Assembly (NCBI GenBank): GCA_025457725.1
Contig: JALOTU010000107.1
Span: 1-7,543 of the forward strand
Direction: 5' to 3'
Length of the DNA stretch: 7,543 nucleotides
Origin: Verrucomicrobiota bacterium
GTDB taxonomy: Bacteria; Verrucomicrobiota; Verrucomicrobiia; Limisphaerales; DSYF01
The translations under genes and the position numbers were made by a program. Shown in pieces: positions 1 to 6,661 of the stretch. The notes below the pieces were generated by a model. It had not been told where the DNA came from and made no database searches. It saw only the letters and a program-made list of their open reading frames with translations. The number at the start of each line of letters is the position of its first letter. Within the stretch, counting starts at the first letter, position 1.

Positions 1-595
1 CATTTTCAAAATCAATGATCAGCACCTCCAACGGGGCGGGACACACGATGAAATTGTGCAATTCAAGATCCCCGTGTGCGAGGCCTCCCGCATGCAGGGT
101 CTGCACCTTGGCAAAGGCCTCCTCCAGCAGCTTCCACAGGCCAACGGCACGGGCCAGGTCGAGTTCGCGGGCCACGGCAATGTTCGCCTCGAACGGCTCG
201 ATTCCAAAGGGCGACAGACGGCTATAGGCCTTGCCCGGATAGAAGCAGGCTCGGAACCCTTTGGGCCAATGACCGATGGGCGGCGGCACTCCAATCAGCT
301 CGGAGGCGCGCTGTTGGTTGTTGAACTCCACTTCGGGATTGCCGTGCAGGCGCCCGGGGTAGTACGTTTTTCGAAAGTGGAGCGGATAGGTGTCCGCCAA
401 CGGATGCCGGTTCCGCGCCTCCTTGCCGGCAATGACCAGATCGGCGCTCATCAGGGGAAGCCCGCTGTTCTCCCGATGCACCAGGGTGCGCACCACGTAG
501 TCGTGGTCCGGGATTCGGTCGATCAGATGGCAATACTCCTCGGCCAGCATCACCGCGTGACGCGGCGACACGGGAATTAATCGTCCTCCACTCAT
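1..595 (-). CDS. Kinase-fold (protein kinase/APH-like) protein, 3' end cut by window edge
   Basis: An open frame runs from an ATG at 595-593 to the left edge without a stop, giving 198 residues of an incomplete protein. Near its end it has a kinase-type catalytic loop, HGDLELHN (residues 174-181: H174, catalytic Asp176, metal-ligand Asn181), then DFE (195-197) in the place of the DFG metal-binding motif. K76 in HFRKTYYPGR is a candidate ATP-binding lysine and E99 a candidate helix-C glutamate. Such HGDxxxxN...DF(E/G) proteins include Ser/Thr kinase-like, Bud32/RIO-like, lipopolysaccharide-kinase-like and aminoglycoside-phosphotransferase-like enzymes; I cannot tell which, so substrate and role are unknown. 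No signal peptide or membrane segment is seen, so it is probably cytoplasmic. In-frame ATGs also lie at 616-614 and 646-644, with a stop at 655-653; none has a clear ribosome site, so the start is uncertain. A strong terminator separates it from glnN, so it probably has its own promoter. Confidence 0.8.
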   Translation of the reverse strand, partial: MSGGRLIPVSPRHAVMLAEEYCHLIDRIPDHDYVVRTLVHRENSGLPLMSADLVIAGKEARNRHPLADTYPLHFRKTYYPGRLHGNPEVEFNNQQRASELIGVPPPIGHWPKGFRACFYPGKAYSRLSPFGIEPFEANIAVARELDLARAVGLWKLLEEAFAKVQTLHAGGLAHGDLELHNFIVCPAPLEVLIIDFEN

Positions 596-703
596 GGCGG
601 CGACAGTTTCACCCATTTCGGAAGACGAGCCAACCGGAGATTTCATGCCCGCTCACGCCTGCGCGGACTCCGGCGTGTTCGCGTTGAGGGTCAACCAAAC
701 AAA

Positions 704-731
704 GGCCGCCGCGGATGACTCCGCGGCGGCC
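704..731 (-). terminator. Intrinsic terminator after glnN
   Basis: A perfect 12-bp inverted repeat (arms 704-715 and 720-731, GGCCGCCGCGGA and its complement) encloses a 4-base loop. On the minus strand the stem is followed by TTTGTTTGG. It lies 55 bases after the glnN stop and before the kinase-like gene, so it should end the glnN transcript. On the plus side it is followed by CTTCCTTTT, so it could also work in the other direction. Confidence 0.85.
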
Positions 732-757
732 CTTCCTTTTCAGGTTCCCCCCACCTT

Positions 758-775
758 GATCTGCCGGAGCAGATC
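758..775 (-). other. Small UNCG-type RNA hairpin in the glnN 3' UTR
   Basis: A 7-bp perfect inverted repeat (758-764 and 769-775) leaves a 4-base loop. In the minus-strand RNA it reads GAUCUGC-UCCG-GCAGAUC, a C(UNCG)G tetraloop, a class known for unusual stability. It sits 10 bases after the glnN stop codon and upstream of the main terminator. No U-tract follows it, so it is more likely a 3'-end stabiliser or transcript boundary than a terminator. Confidence 0.5.
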
Positions 776-785
776 CTCCAAGGCG

Positions 786-2939
786 TTATTTGATAAACAG
801 CATCTCCTGGTAGGTCGGCAGCGGCCAGGAATCGTCAGGCACCAAGCCCTCCAGCTCATCCACAATCGCACGCACCTGCAGCATGGCCGGACAGACCTTG
901 AAGGTCCAGTCGGCCAGTCCGTGGGCGGTGCTGTGAACCTTCTTGAGTTCCGCAATGCTGGCCTCCAAACGGGCTGTGAGCTCGGCCACCCGCTCCAGGG
1001 TCATGGTGCTGGTCTTGCCGCCGGCCGCCTTGATCTTGGCCACGCCTTCCGCCAGCGACGCCGCATACGCGGCCGCGACCGGGTAGATCTTGGTCTGAGC
1101 CAGCTCGGCCACCAGGTTGGCCTCCACGTTGACGTGCTTCTCGTACTGTTCGGTCAGAATCTCCTTGCGGCTTTCCAGCTCCGTCTTGCTGAGCACACCC
1201 TGCTTTTCGAACACCTCGACAACCTCGGGAGTGGTTAGCGCAGGAAGCGCATCCGCCGTGGTCTTCAGGTTGGGCAACCCGCGCTTCTTGGCCTCAGCAT
1301 GCCATTCCTCGGAGTAACCGTTGCCGTTGAAGATCACCGCACCATGCTCGTCGATGACTTCCTTCAACAGGGCCTGGATGGCCTTGTTGAGATCCTTGGC
1401 CCCCTCCAGCCTGCCCGCCATCCATTCCAGCGAATCTGCCAGAATCGTGTTCATGGCAATCAATGATCGGGCGATCGTCTGACTGGAACCCACCGCACGG
1501 AATTCAAACCGGTTTCCGGTGAAGGCGAAGGGCGAGGTGCGATTGCGGTCGCCTGCGTCCTTGGGCAACTCCGGCAGCGTGTCCACACCGATGACCAGTG
1601 TGCCCTTCTGTTTGGACGTGGTTGCTCCGCCCGCCTTGATCTGGTCCATCACATCGGTCAACTGGTCCCCCAGGTAAATCGAGATGATCGCCGGGGGCGC
1701 CTCGTTGGCGCCCAGGCGATGGTCATTGGCCGCCGAGGCAACAACCGCGCGCAGCAACGGAGCAAACTTGTGCACGGCACGAATGACCGCGCAGCAGAAC
1801 ACCAGGAACTGGGCGTTCTCGTGGGGCGTGTCGCCGGGATCAAGCAGATTGCCCTGCGTGCTGTTTCCCAAAGACCAGTTCACGTGTTTGCCGGAACCGT
1901 TCACTCCCGCGAACGGCTTCTCATGCAATAGCGCCACCAACCCATGCCGTTGAGCCACCTTCTTGAGGGTGGCCATGATGACCTGCTGATGGTCCGCGGC
2001 CAGGTTGGCCGACTCGAACAACGGGGCGATTTCGAACTGGCCCGGCGCCACCTCGTTGTGGCGGGTCTTGGTGGGTATGCCCAGTTTGAACAACTCGCGA
2101 TCCACCTCATACATGAACCCCATCACGCGATCCGGTATCTCCCCGAAATAGTGGTCCTCGAACTCCTGGCCCTTCGGCGGCGGCGCCCCAAACAGGGTGC
2201 GATTGGCGGCGAGCAGATCGGGTCGCGAGTAGTAGAAGGATTTGTCGATCAGGAAGTACTCCTGCTCCGGACCGGCGGTGGCAGTGACCCGGGCGATCTT
2301 CTCGTGACCAAACAACTTCAAGATGCGGCGCGCCTGCTTGTCCACCGCCGCCATGGATTTCAGCAGGGGCGTCTTGGTGTCGAGCGCCTCGCCGGTCCAG
2401 GAAACAAACGAGGTGGGAATGCAAAGCGTGGTGCCGTTGGCATTCTCAATAATATAGGCGGGGCTGGTCGGATCCCAGGCCGTGTAGCCGCGCGCGCGGT
2501 GTGTCGCCCTGATGCCGCCGCTGGGAAACGAGGAGGCATCCGGCTCACCCTGGATCAGGGTCTTCCCCTTGAATTTCGAGATGTTGGTCTTTCCATCACT
2601 GCCCGGATCATAGAACGAATCGTGCTTCTCCGCCGTGAGCCCGGTCAGCGGATAGAACACGTGCGCGAAGTGAGTGGCCCCCTTTGCCACCGCCCACTGG
2701 CGCATGGCCTCGGCGACTTCATCAGCAACCGTGGCCGACAGCTTGGCGCCGTCCTGAATGGTCTTGAGCAGGGAATCATAAGTCTCGGGCTTCAGCACCT
2801 CCTTCATCACGGCAAGGTTGAAGGTGTTACAGCCAAAAACAGTCTCGGGCGAGGCCTCGGAAAAGTTGACCGAGGAGGCAGTCGCCACACGGTTGGTGAT
2901 GCTGGTGATCGCGTTGGAGCGATTAACGGATGTTGTCAT
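786..2939 (-). CDS. glnN: Type III glutamine synthetase (GSIII)
   Basis: The 717-residue protein makes glutamine from glutamate, ammonium and ATP in the cytoplasm. The length is that of GSIII (about 700-730 aa), not GSI or GSII (about 350-470 aa). The GSIII N-terminal region covers about residues 30-210 (GEPDASSFPSGGIRATHRARG at 131-151 is typical). The catalytic barrel follows: AGPEQEYFLID (222-232, metal-binding glutamates), NEVAPGQFEIAP (295-306), GVNGSGKHVNWS (345-356, ATP/glutamate site), GANEAPPAIIS (410-420) and RNRTSPFAFTGNRFEFRAVG (465-484, active-site arginines and FEFR). A helical GSIII C-terminal region occupies about 500-717. All expected motifs are intact. The ATG at 2939 gives a family-like N-terminus; TTGAAG just before it is at best a weak ribosome site. 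It lies 179 bases after amt1 on the same strand with no convincing terminator between, so it may be read from the glnK1 promoter. The nearby PII and ammonium channels fit nitrogen-limitation control, which is inference. Confidence 0.97.
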   Translation of the reverse strand: MTTSVNRSNAITSITNRVATASSVNFSEASPETVFGCNTFNLAVMKEVLKPETYDSLLKTIQDGAKLSATVADEVAEAMRQWAVAKGATHFAHVFYPLTGLTAEKHDSFYDPGSDGKTNISKFKGKTLIQGEPDASSFPSGGIRATHRARGYTAWDPTSPAYIIENANGTTLCIPTSFVSWTGEALDTKTPLLKSMAAVDKQARRILKLFGHEKIARVTATAGPEQEYFLIDKSFYYSRPDLLAANRTLFGAPPPKGQEFEDHYFGEIPDRVMGFMYEVDRELFKLGIPTKTRHNEVAPGQFEIAPLFESANLAADHQQVIMATLKKVAQRHGLVALLHEKPFAGVNGSGKHVNWSLGNSTQGNLLDPGDTPHENAQFLVFCCAVIRAVHKFAPLLRAVVASAANDHRLGANEAPPAIISIYLGDQLTDVMDQIKAGGATTSKQKGTLVIGVDTLPELPKDAGDRNRTSPFAFTGNRFEFRAVGSSQTIARSLIAMNTILADSLEWMAGRLEGAKDLNKAIQALLKEVIDEHGAVIFNGNGYSEEWHAEAKKRGLPNLKTTADALPALTTPEVVEVFEKQGVLSKTELESRKEILTEQYEKHVNVEANLVAELAQTKIYPVAAAYAASLAEGVAKIKAAGGKTSTMTLERVAELTARLEASIAELKKVHSTAHGLADWTFKVCPAMLQVRAIVDELEGLVPDDSWPLPTYQEMLFIK

Positions 2940-3034
2940 GCTTCAATGTTCTGTTTCTTAGTTCTAGTTTCGACCCGGGGACACACGCCGACCGGGCCTG
3001 AGTTCAGTTTCCCACGGAATTCCATCTTCGTTGC

Positions 3035-3048
3035 CGGGAAGCTTCCCG
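3035..3048. promoter_or_regulatory. 14-bp perfect palindrome between amt1 and glnN
   Basis: CGGGAAGCTTCCCG is a perfect palindrome about midway in the 179-base gap between amt1 and glnN, 95 bases before the glnN start. The flanks extend it imperfectly: CACGG near 3013 can pair with CCGTG at 3046-3050. It could be an operator for a dimeric regulator or, in RNA, a hairpin acting as an attenuator or processing site between amt1 and glnN. No U-tract follows it. I see no sigma-54-type promoter in this gap and no convincing sigma-70 promoter. The function is not known. Confidence 0.35.
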
Positions 3049-3118
3049 TGAAATCCTGTCGCCCCCGCCAACTGCGGCTCCCGGCCGCCTTTACTGGCAG
3101 GGGCGAAATGGTGTTGCA

Positions 3119-4501
3119 CTAGCGTCCCTGGTGATAGCCTTCCTCGCCGTGCTCGGCGAGATCCAGACCGGAGTGTTCGACTTCCTCCGACACGCGCAAT
3201 CCCACGATGGCTTTGGCGATGGCCAGTCCAATGGTGGCGACGACGGCGCTCCATACGATGGTAACGACAACGCTCTTGAATTGAATGAACACCTGGCCGC
3301 CGACGGTTGTTCCTTCAGCCAGACCACTGCCCCCCAAGCCCGCCGACACGCACACTCCCGTGAGCAGGGCCCCCACGATCCCGCCCACGCCATGCACACC
3401 AAACACATCCAGGCTGTCATCATACTTCAACGCCCGCTTCAAGGAAGTGGCCGCGAAGTAGCAAATGGTGGACGAGACTGCACCGATAATCAATGCGCCC
3501 AGTGGACCGGCTGTGCCCGAGGCCGGGGTAATGGCCACCAGACCCGCCACTGCTCCCGTGGCCAGCCCAACCGCGGTGGGTTTTCCGCTGCGAATCCATT
3601 CCAAAAACATCCAGGTCGCCGCCGCGGTGCCCGTGGCCACCTGCGTCACCAGCATCGCCATCCCGGCAACGCCGTCAGCGGCGAGTTGGCTGCCAGCGTT
3701 GAACCCAAACCAGCCCACCCAGAGCATCGAGGCGCCGATCACGGTCAACGGCACATTGTGCGGGGTGAGGGCCTCCGCCCCGTACCCCTTGCGCCGGCCC
3801 ACCATGATGCACGCCACCAACCCGGCGATCCCGGCATTGATATGCACCACCGTGCCCCCGGCGAAGTCCAGCACACCCCAATCACCAAACAGGGATCCGC
3901 CGCCGGACCACGCCATGTGGCAGATGGGCAGATAGGAGAACGTGAACCAGAACAGGCTGAAAATCAGCATCGCGCTGAACTTCATGCGCTCGGCAAAGGC
4001 GCCCACCATCAGCGCCGGTGTAATGATTGCAAACGTCATCTGAAAGATGACGAAGACCGACTCCGGAATGCTGCCTCTGATTGAATCAGCCGTGAGTCCC
4101 TTCAAAAACATCAGGTCGAGCCCTCCGAAGAAGGAATGAAAATTCTTCGTTCCCTCCGCCATGCCCGAGGTGCTAAAGGCCACGCTGTAGCCGTAGACCA
4201 CCCACAGCACGGTGATGATGCTCGCCAGCGCAAAGCACTGAACCAAAATGGTGAGCACGTTCTTGGCACGCACCAAGCCGCCATAGAACAGCGCCAGTCC
4301 GGGCAGCGTCATGAACAAGACCAGCGCTGTGGCCGTGATCATCCATGCCGTGTCACCAGAGTCAACGGCTGGAAGTTCCTCGGCGACCGCCGCGACCGTT
4401 TCCACGACTTCTGTGCCGACCGCAGGCTGGCCATTCTCCGCGAGAACGGCGGGGGCGACCGCGAGCATGGCAAACAATGCGAGTGTGATAAGCTTCTTCA
4501 T
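3119..4501 (-). CDS. amt: Ammonium channel Amt1 (AmtB-type)
   Basis: A 460-residue inner-membrane channel conducting ammonium. A signal peptide (about 1-21, MKKLITLALFAMLAVAPAVLA) is followed by an acidic Ala/Val/Glu-rich segment (22-48), then about eleven membrane helices from residue 52 to 432. The start resembles E. coli AmtB (LFMTLPGLALFYGGLVRAKN, 62-81). Functional residues visible by comparison with AmtB are the Phe gate F157 and F267, W198 and S271 at the outer binding site, D212, and the twin pore histidines H220 (VVHINAGIAG) and H370 (GVHGVGGIVG). The cytoplasmic tail (434-460, GLRVSEEVEHSGLDLAEHGE) is the conserved helix that couples pore state to PII. The protein is therefore likely active. 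It begins 20 bases after the glnK1 stop, the classic glnK-amtB arrangement. The ATG at 4501 gives a clean signal peptide but has no visible Shine-Dalgarno. glnN lies downstream on the same strand. Confidence 0.97.
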   Translation of the reverse strand: MKKLITLALFAMLAVAPAVLAENGQPAVGTEVVETVAAVAEELPAVDSGDTAWMITATALVLFMTLPGLALFYGGLVRAKNVLTILVQCFALASIITVLWVVYGYSVAFSTSGMAEGTKNFHSFFGGLDLMFLKGLTADSIRGSIPESVFVIFQMTFAIITPALMVGAFAERMKFSAMLIFSLFWFTFSYLPICHMAWSGGGSLFGDWGVLDFAGGTVVHINAGIAGLVACIMVGRRKGYGAEALTPHNVPLTVIGASMLWVGWFGFNAGSQLAADGVAGMAMLVTQVATGTAAATWMFLEWIRSGKPTAVGLATGAVAGLVAITPASGTAGPLGALIIGAVSSTICYFAATSLKRALKYDDSLDVFGVHGVGGIVGALLTGVCVSAGLGGSGLAEGTTVGGQVFIQFKSVVVTIVWSAVVATIGLAIAKAIVGLRVSEEVEHSGLDLAEHGEEGYHQGR

Positions 4502-4521
4502 GGCTAGGATTGGGCAGCAGG

Positions 4522-4860
4522 TTAAAGCGCTTCGGTTCCCTTTTCATCGGTGCGAATCCGCACCGCCTCTTCCATGGGCGACACGAAAACCTTGCCATCG
4601 CCGATTTTGCCGGTCTTGGCCGACTTCACGATGGCCGCGATGGCTTCCTGAACCTTGTCGTCCCCCAGCACCATCTCGATTTTGATCTTGGGCAGGAAAT
4701 CCACCGTGTATTCACTGCCGCGGTAAATCTCGGTGTGGCCCTTCTGCCGGCCAAAGCCTTTCACCTCGGTTACCGTCATGCCCTCGATGCCGAGCTCGCC
4801 CAGGGCATCCTTCACTTCCTCCAGTTTGAATGGTTTGATGATCGCTTCGATTTTCTTCAT
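4522..4860 (-). CDS. glnK: PII nitrogen regulatory protein GlnK1
   Basis: A 112-residue PII signal protein, full length for the family; PII works as a cytoplasmic trimer. Key sites are intact: Q39 and K58 (ATP/2-oxoglutarate site), the T-loop with R47 (the residue that enters the Amt pore in E. coli GlnK) and Y51 (the uridylylation site in proteobacteria), the B-loop TGKIGDGKVFV (83-93), and C-terminal RIRT (101-104). It should bind Amt1, and perhaps Amt2, when 2-oxoglutarate is low, closing the channel. Whether Y51 is modified here is unknown, since no glnD is in the window. It differs from GlnK2 at 14 of 112 residues, only one of them in the first 60. The ATG at 4860 matches the universal MKKIEAIIKP start, although no Shine-Dalgarno is visible. 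It is first in a glnK1-amt1(-glnN) unit, with a sigma-54-like promoter 147-162 bases upstream. Confidence 0.98.
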   Translation of the reverse strand: MKKIEAIIKPFKLEEVKDALGELGIEGMTVTEVKGFGRQKGHTEIYRGSEYTVDFLPKIKIEMVLGDDKVQEAIAAIVKSAKTGKIGDGKVFVSPMEEAVRIRTDEKGTEAL

Positions 4861-4945
4861 TTAGTTTTGCAAACCGATTCCCGCACAGCGTAGTGATCAA
4901 GGAGAGCCACGATGAGTTGCCAGAGGTGGGTTGCTATGACACGAT

Positions 4946-4970
4946 GACAGGCCATCTCTCCTGACCTGTC
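4946..4970 (-). other. Weak hairpin in glnK1 5' UTR
   Basis: Inverted repeat GACAGG (4946-4951) and CCTGTC (4965-4970) with a 13-base loop lies inside the predicted leader of glnK1, about 90-110 bases before the start codon. The stem is short and may be chance. I do not recognise a riboswitch class here. Confidence 0.25.
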
Positions 4971-5006
4971 GGGATCCTCTGAACCGGGTTCGGATGCCAA
5001 CGCCTT

Positions 5007-5022
5007 TGCAATTCCCCTGCCA
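5007..5022 (-). promoter_or_regulatory. Sigma-54 (RpoN) promoter of glnK1-amt1
   Basis: The minus strand reads TGGCAGGGGAATTGCA. Against the sigma-54 consensus TGGCACG-N4-TTGCW only one base differs (C to G at the sixth position), and the GG (-24) and GC (-12) doublets have the required spacing. The start of transcription should fall near 4995, leaving a leader of about 135 bases before glnK1. Sigma-54 control of glnK-amtB is well known in proteobacteria, where NtrC activates it; an equivalent activator here is inference. Confidence 0.7.
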
Positions 5023-5044
5023 TCGACCAAATTGACCCCGCCGA

Positions 5045-5110
5045 TATGGCCATAAGGCTCTTGCCAACAACAATATAAAAAACTCCCGGGAGGTGGTAGC
5101 ATCCGGATGC
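5045..5110. promoter_or_regulatory. Palindrome cluster upstream of the glnK1 promoter (possible enhancer)
   Basis: Three perfect palindromes lie just upstream of the sigma-54 candidate: TATGGCCATA (5045-5054), CTCCCGGGAG (5083-5092) and GCATCCGGATGC (5099-5110). The last is centred about 110 bases upstream of the predicted start, a usual distance for a sigma-54 activator site. AT-rich stretches at 5066-5082 and 5115-5126 could aid bending. None matches the NtrC consensus well, so the binding protein is unknown. The rest of the 357-base gap between glnK1 and amt2 shows no gene I can support. Confidence 0.35.
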
Positions 5111-5159
5111 AGCCTGTTTGTTTTTGATCAGCATGGACAAAGGTTTTCAGGCAAGACTA

Positions 5160-5194
5160 AGCCGCCGGTGGTCAACCCATAACCACCGGCGGCT
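5160..5194 (-). terminator. Hairpin terminator after amt2
   Basis: A 13-bp GC-rich perfect inverted repeat (arms 5160-5172 and 5182-5194, AGCCGCCGGTGGT and its complement) has a 9-base loop and begins 23 bases after the amt2 stop. On the minus strand it is followed by TAGTCTTG, a poor U-tract, so termination may be incomplete or need help. It isolates the glnK2-amt2 unit from the glnK1 promoter. Confidence 0.72.
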
Positions 5195-5217
5195 GCTCGT
5201 TTCCCCACCAAATCCGT

Positions 5218-6627
5218 TTAGCGCTCAGGCAAAGGCTGGAAGTTCGGATAGGCTTCCATGCCGTGTTCGCCAATATCCAATCCTTCCTTTTCCTCCTCTT
5301 CGCCGACGCGCAGCCCCATCAGAGCCTTGATGATTAGTAGCAGCACAAAGGCGAAGATGAACGTGAAGGCGCCAATCGAGAGGATGCCCTTGAGCTGTGC
5401 AATGATCTGCGCCATGCCGGCCAGATTGCCGAACAGCCCGACTGCCAGTGTCCCCCAGATGCCGCAAACCAGGTGGACGGAGATTGCTCCCACCGGATCG
5501 TCGACCTTGATCTTGTCGAAGAACACCACGGAGAACACCACGAGGACTCCCGCCACGATGCCAATGATCGCCGAGCTCATGGCGGCCATCTGATCCGCAC
5601 CGGCGGTGATGCCCACCAGGCCCGCCAAGATGCCGTTCAGCGCCATGGACAAATCCGGCTTCTTCAGGAACACCCAGGAGGTCATCGCCGCGGCCACGCC
5701 TCCAGCAGCAGCCGCGATGCAAGTCGTCACCAGCACAAGCGAGGTCAATGATGGATCAGCCGAGAGCACCGATCCGCCGTTGAAACCAAACCAGCCGAGC
5801 CACAGCAGGAAGACACCGATGGTCGCCAGCGGCATGCTGTGGCCGGGAATCGGGCGCATCTTGCCACCAATGTATTTGCCAAATCGCGGCCCGAGCAGGA
5901 GCACACCCGCCAACGCTCCCCACCCCCCCACCGAGTGCACCAGAGTGGAACCTGCGAAGTCATAGAAGGGCGTTTCCATGGTGTTGAGCCAGCCATTGCC
6001 CCATTTCCAGTAGCCGGTGATCGGATAGGCCACCCCGACAAAGATGGTCGCGAACACCAGGAACGAACCCAGCTTGATGCGCTCGGCCACAGCCCCCGAA
6101 ACGATGGTGGCTGCGGTGGCCGCGAACATTGCCTGGAACAGGAAATCGGTCCAGTACGTGTAACCCACGTTGTACTCGCTGGTTAGATTGGCGACCTGTG
6201 CCGCCGCGTCCGCCCCCACCTGCACACCAAAGCCGGCAAAGGCGAAGATGCCCCCGTCCACCCCGGGATACATGAGGTTGAATCCAGCGATGGCATACGT
6301 GAGGATGCCGATGCAGACCACCATGACGTTCTTGAAAAGAATGTTGGTGGTGTTCTTCGCCCGGGTGAGCCCGGACTCGACCGTTGCGAAGCCCAGGTGC
6401 ATGATGAACACAAGGGCAGCGGAAAGCATCATCCAGATGTTGTTGGCAGTGAACAGTGCGAAGCCGGCAGTTTCGGCGAAGGTCGCGTAATCGGGGTAAG
6501 CTGGCCCCGCCTCAGCTTGCTCCACCACGGTCTCCACCACTGCCGTCGCCTCCGTTTGGGCACATGCCTCAGGCGAAAGGCCAACGGCCGCGGTCATCAA
6601 TATCAGACAAATGAGTAGTTTCTTCAT
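5218..6627 (-). CDS. amt: Ammonium channel Amt2 (AMT1-like subfamily)
   Basis: A 469-residue inner-membrane ammonium channel of a different subfamily from Amt1. A signal peptide (about 1-23, ending ACAQ) is followed by an acidic segment (24-50), then about eleven helices. Helix 1-2 reads HLGFATVESGLTRAKNT (77-93), closer to the plant/cyanobacterial AMT1 style than to AmtB's FYGGLVRAKN. Conserved pore residues are the Phe gate F168 (LFQAMFA) and F282 (GWFGFNGGS), D223 and H231 (DFAGSTLVH), and H385 (SVHLVCGIWG). The cytoplasmic tail (438-469, GLRVGEEEEKEGLDIGEHG) is the conserved PII-coupling helix. The frame stays open upstream to 6894, but that part is a shadow of glnK2; the ATG at 6627 gives a normal signal peptide and sits 34 bases after the glnK2 stop. 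No Shine-Dalgarno is seen. It probably shares the glnK2 promoter and is regulated by GlnK2, with cross-binding by GlnK1 likely. Confidence 0.96.
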   Translation of the reverse strand: MKKLLICLILMTAAVGLSPEACAQTEATAVVETVVEQAEAGPAYPDYATFAETAGFALFTANNIWMMLSAALVFIMHLGFATVESGLTRAKNTTNILFKNVMVVCIGILTYAIAGFNLMYPGVDGGIFAFAGFGVQVGADAAAQVANLTSEYNVGYTYWTDFLFQAMFAATAATIVSGAVAERIKLGSFLVFATIFVGVAYPITGYWKWGNGWLNTMETPFYDFAGSTLVHSVGGWGALAGVLLLGPRFGKYIGGKMRPIPGHSMPLATIGVFLLWLGWFGFNGGSVLSADPSLTSLVLVTTCIAAAAGGVAAAMTSWVFLKKPDLSMALNGILAGLVGITAGADQMAAMSSAIIGIVAGVLVVFSVVFFDKIKVDDPVGAISVHLVCGIWGTLAVGLFGNLAGMAQIIAQLKGILSIGAFTFIFAFVLLLIIKALMGLRVGEEEEKEGLDIGEHGMEAYPNFQPLPER

Positions 6628-6661
6628 GTTGTTATTCCGAGTTACTGGGTTGATTGCGGGG

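Noticed and set aside
3065..3095. Short GCGGC/GCCGC stem after amt1 as a terminator
   Set aside because: Only five base pairs and no U-tract on the minus strand, so it is not convincing as a terminator.
1944..3122. 392-codon plus-strand open frame opposite glnN and its upstream spacer
   Set aside because: Antisense to glnN, with composition and lack of motifs typical of a shadow frame.
3131..4084. 317-codon plus-strand open frame opposite amt1
   Set aside because: It lies wholly opposite a well-supported Amt gene, is His/Gly/Arg/Gln-rich with no recognisable motif, and is typical of antisense frames in GC-rich DNA.
4857..5102. 81-residue minus-strand frame whose TGA overlaps the glnK1 ATG (ATGA), a possible leader peptide
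   Set aside because: The overlap is suggestive of translational coupling, but the frame contains the sigma-54 promoter itself, so its start would not be on that transcript; no family or ribosome site is seen.
4861..5217. Possible glutamine or other riboswitch before glnK1
   Set aside because: No recognisable conserved riboswitch core is visible; only short stems were found.
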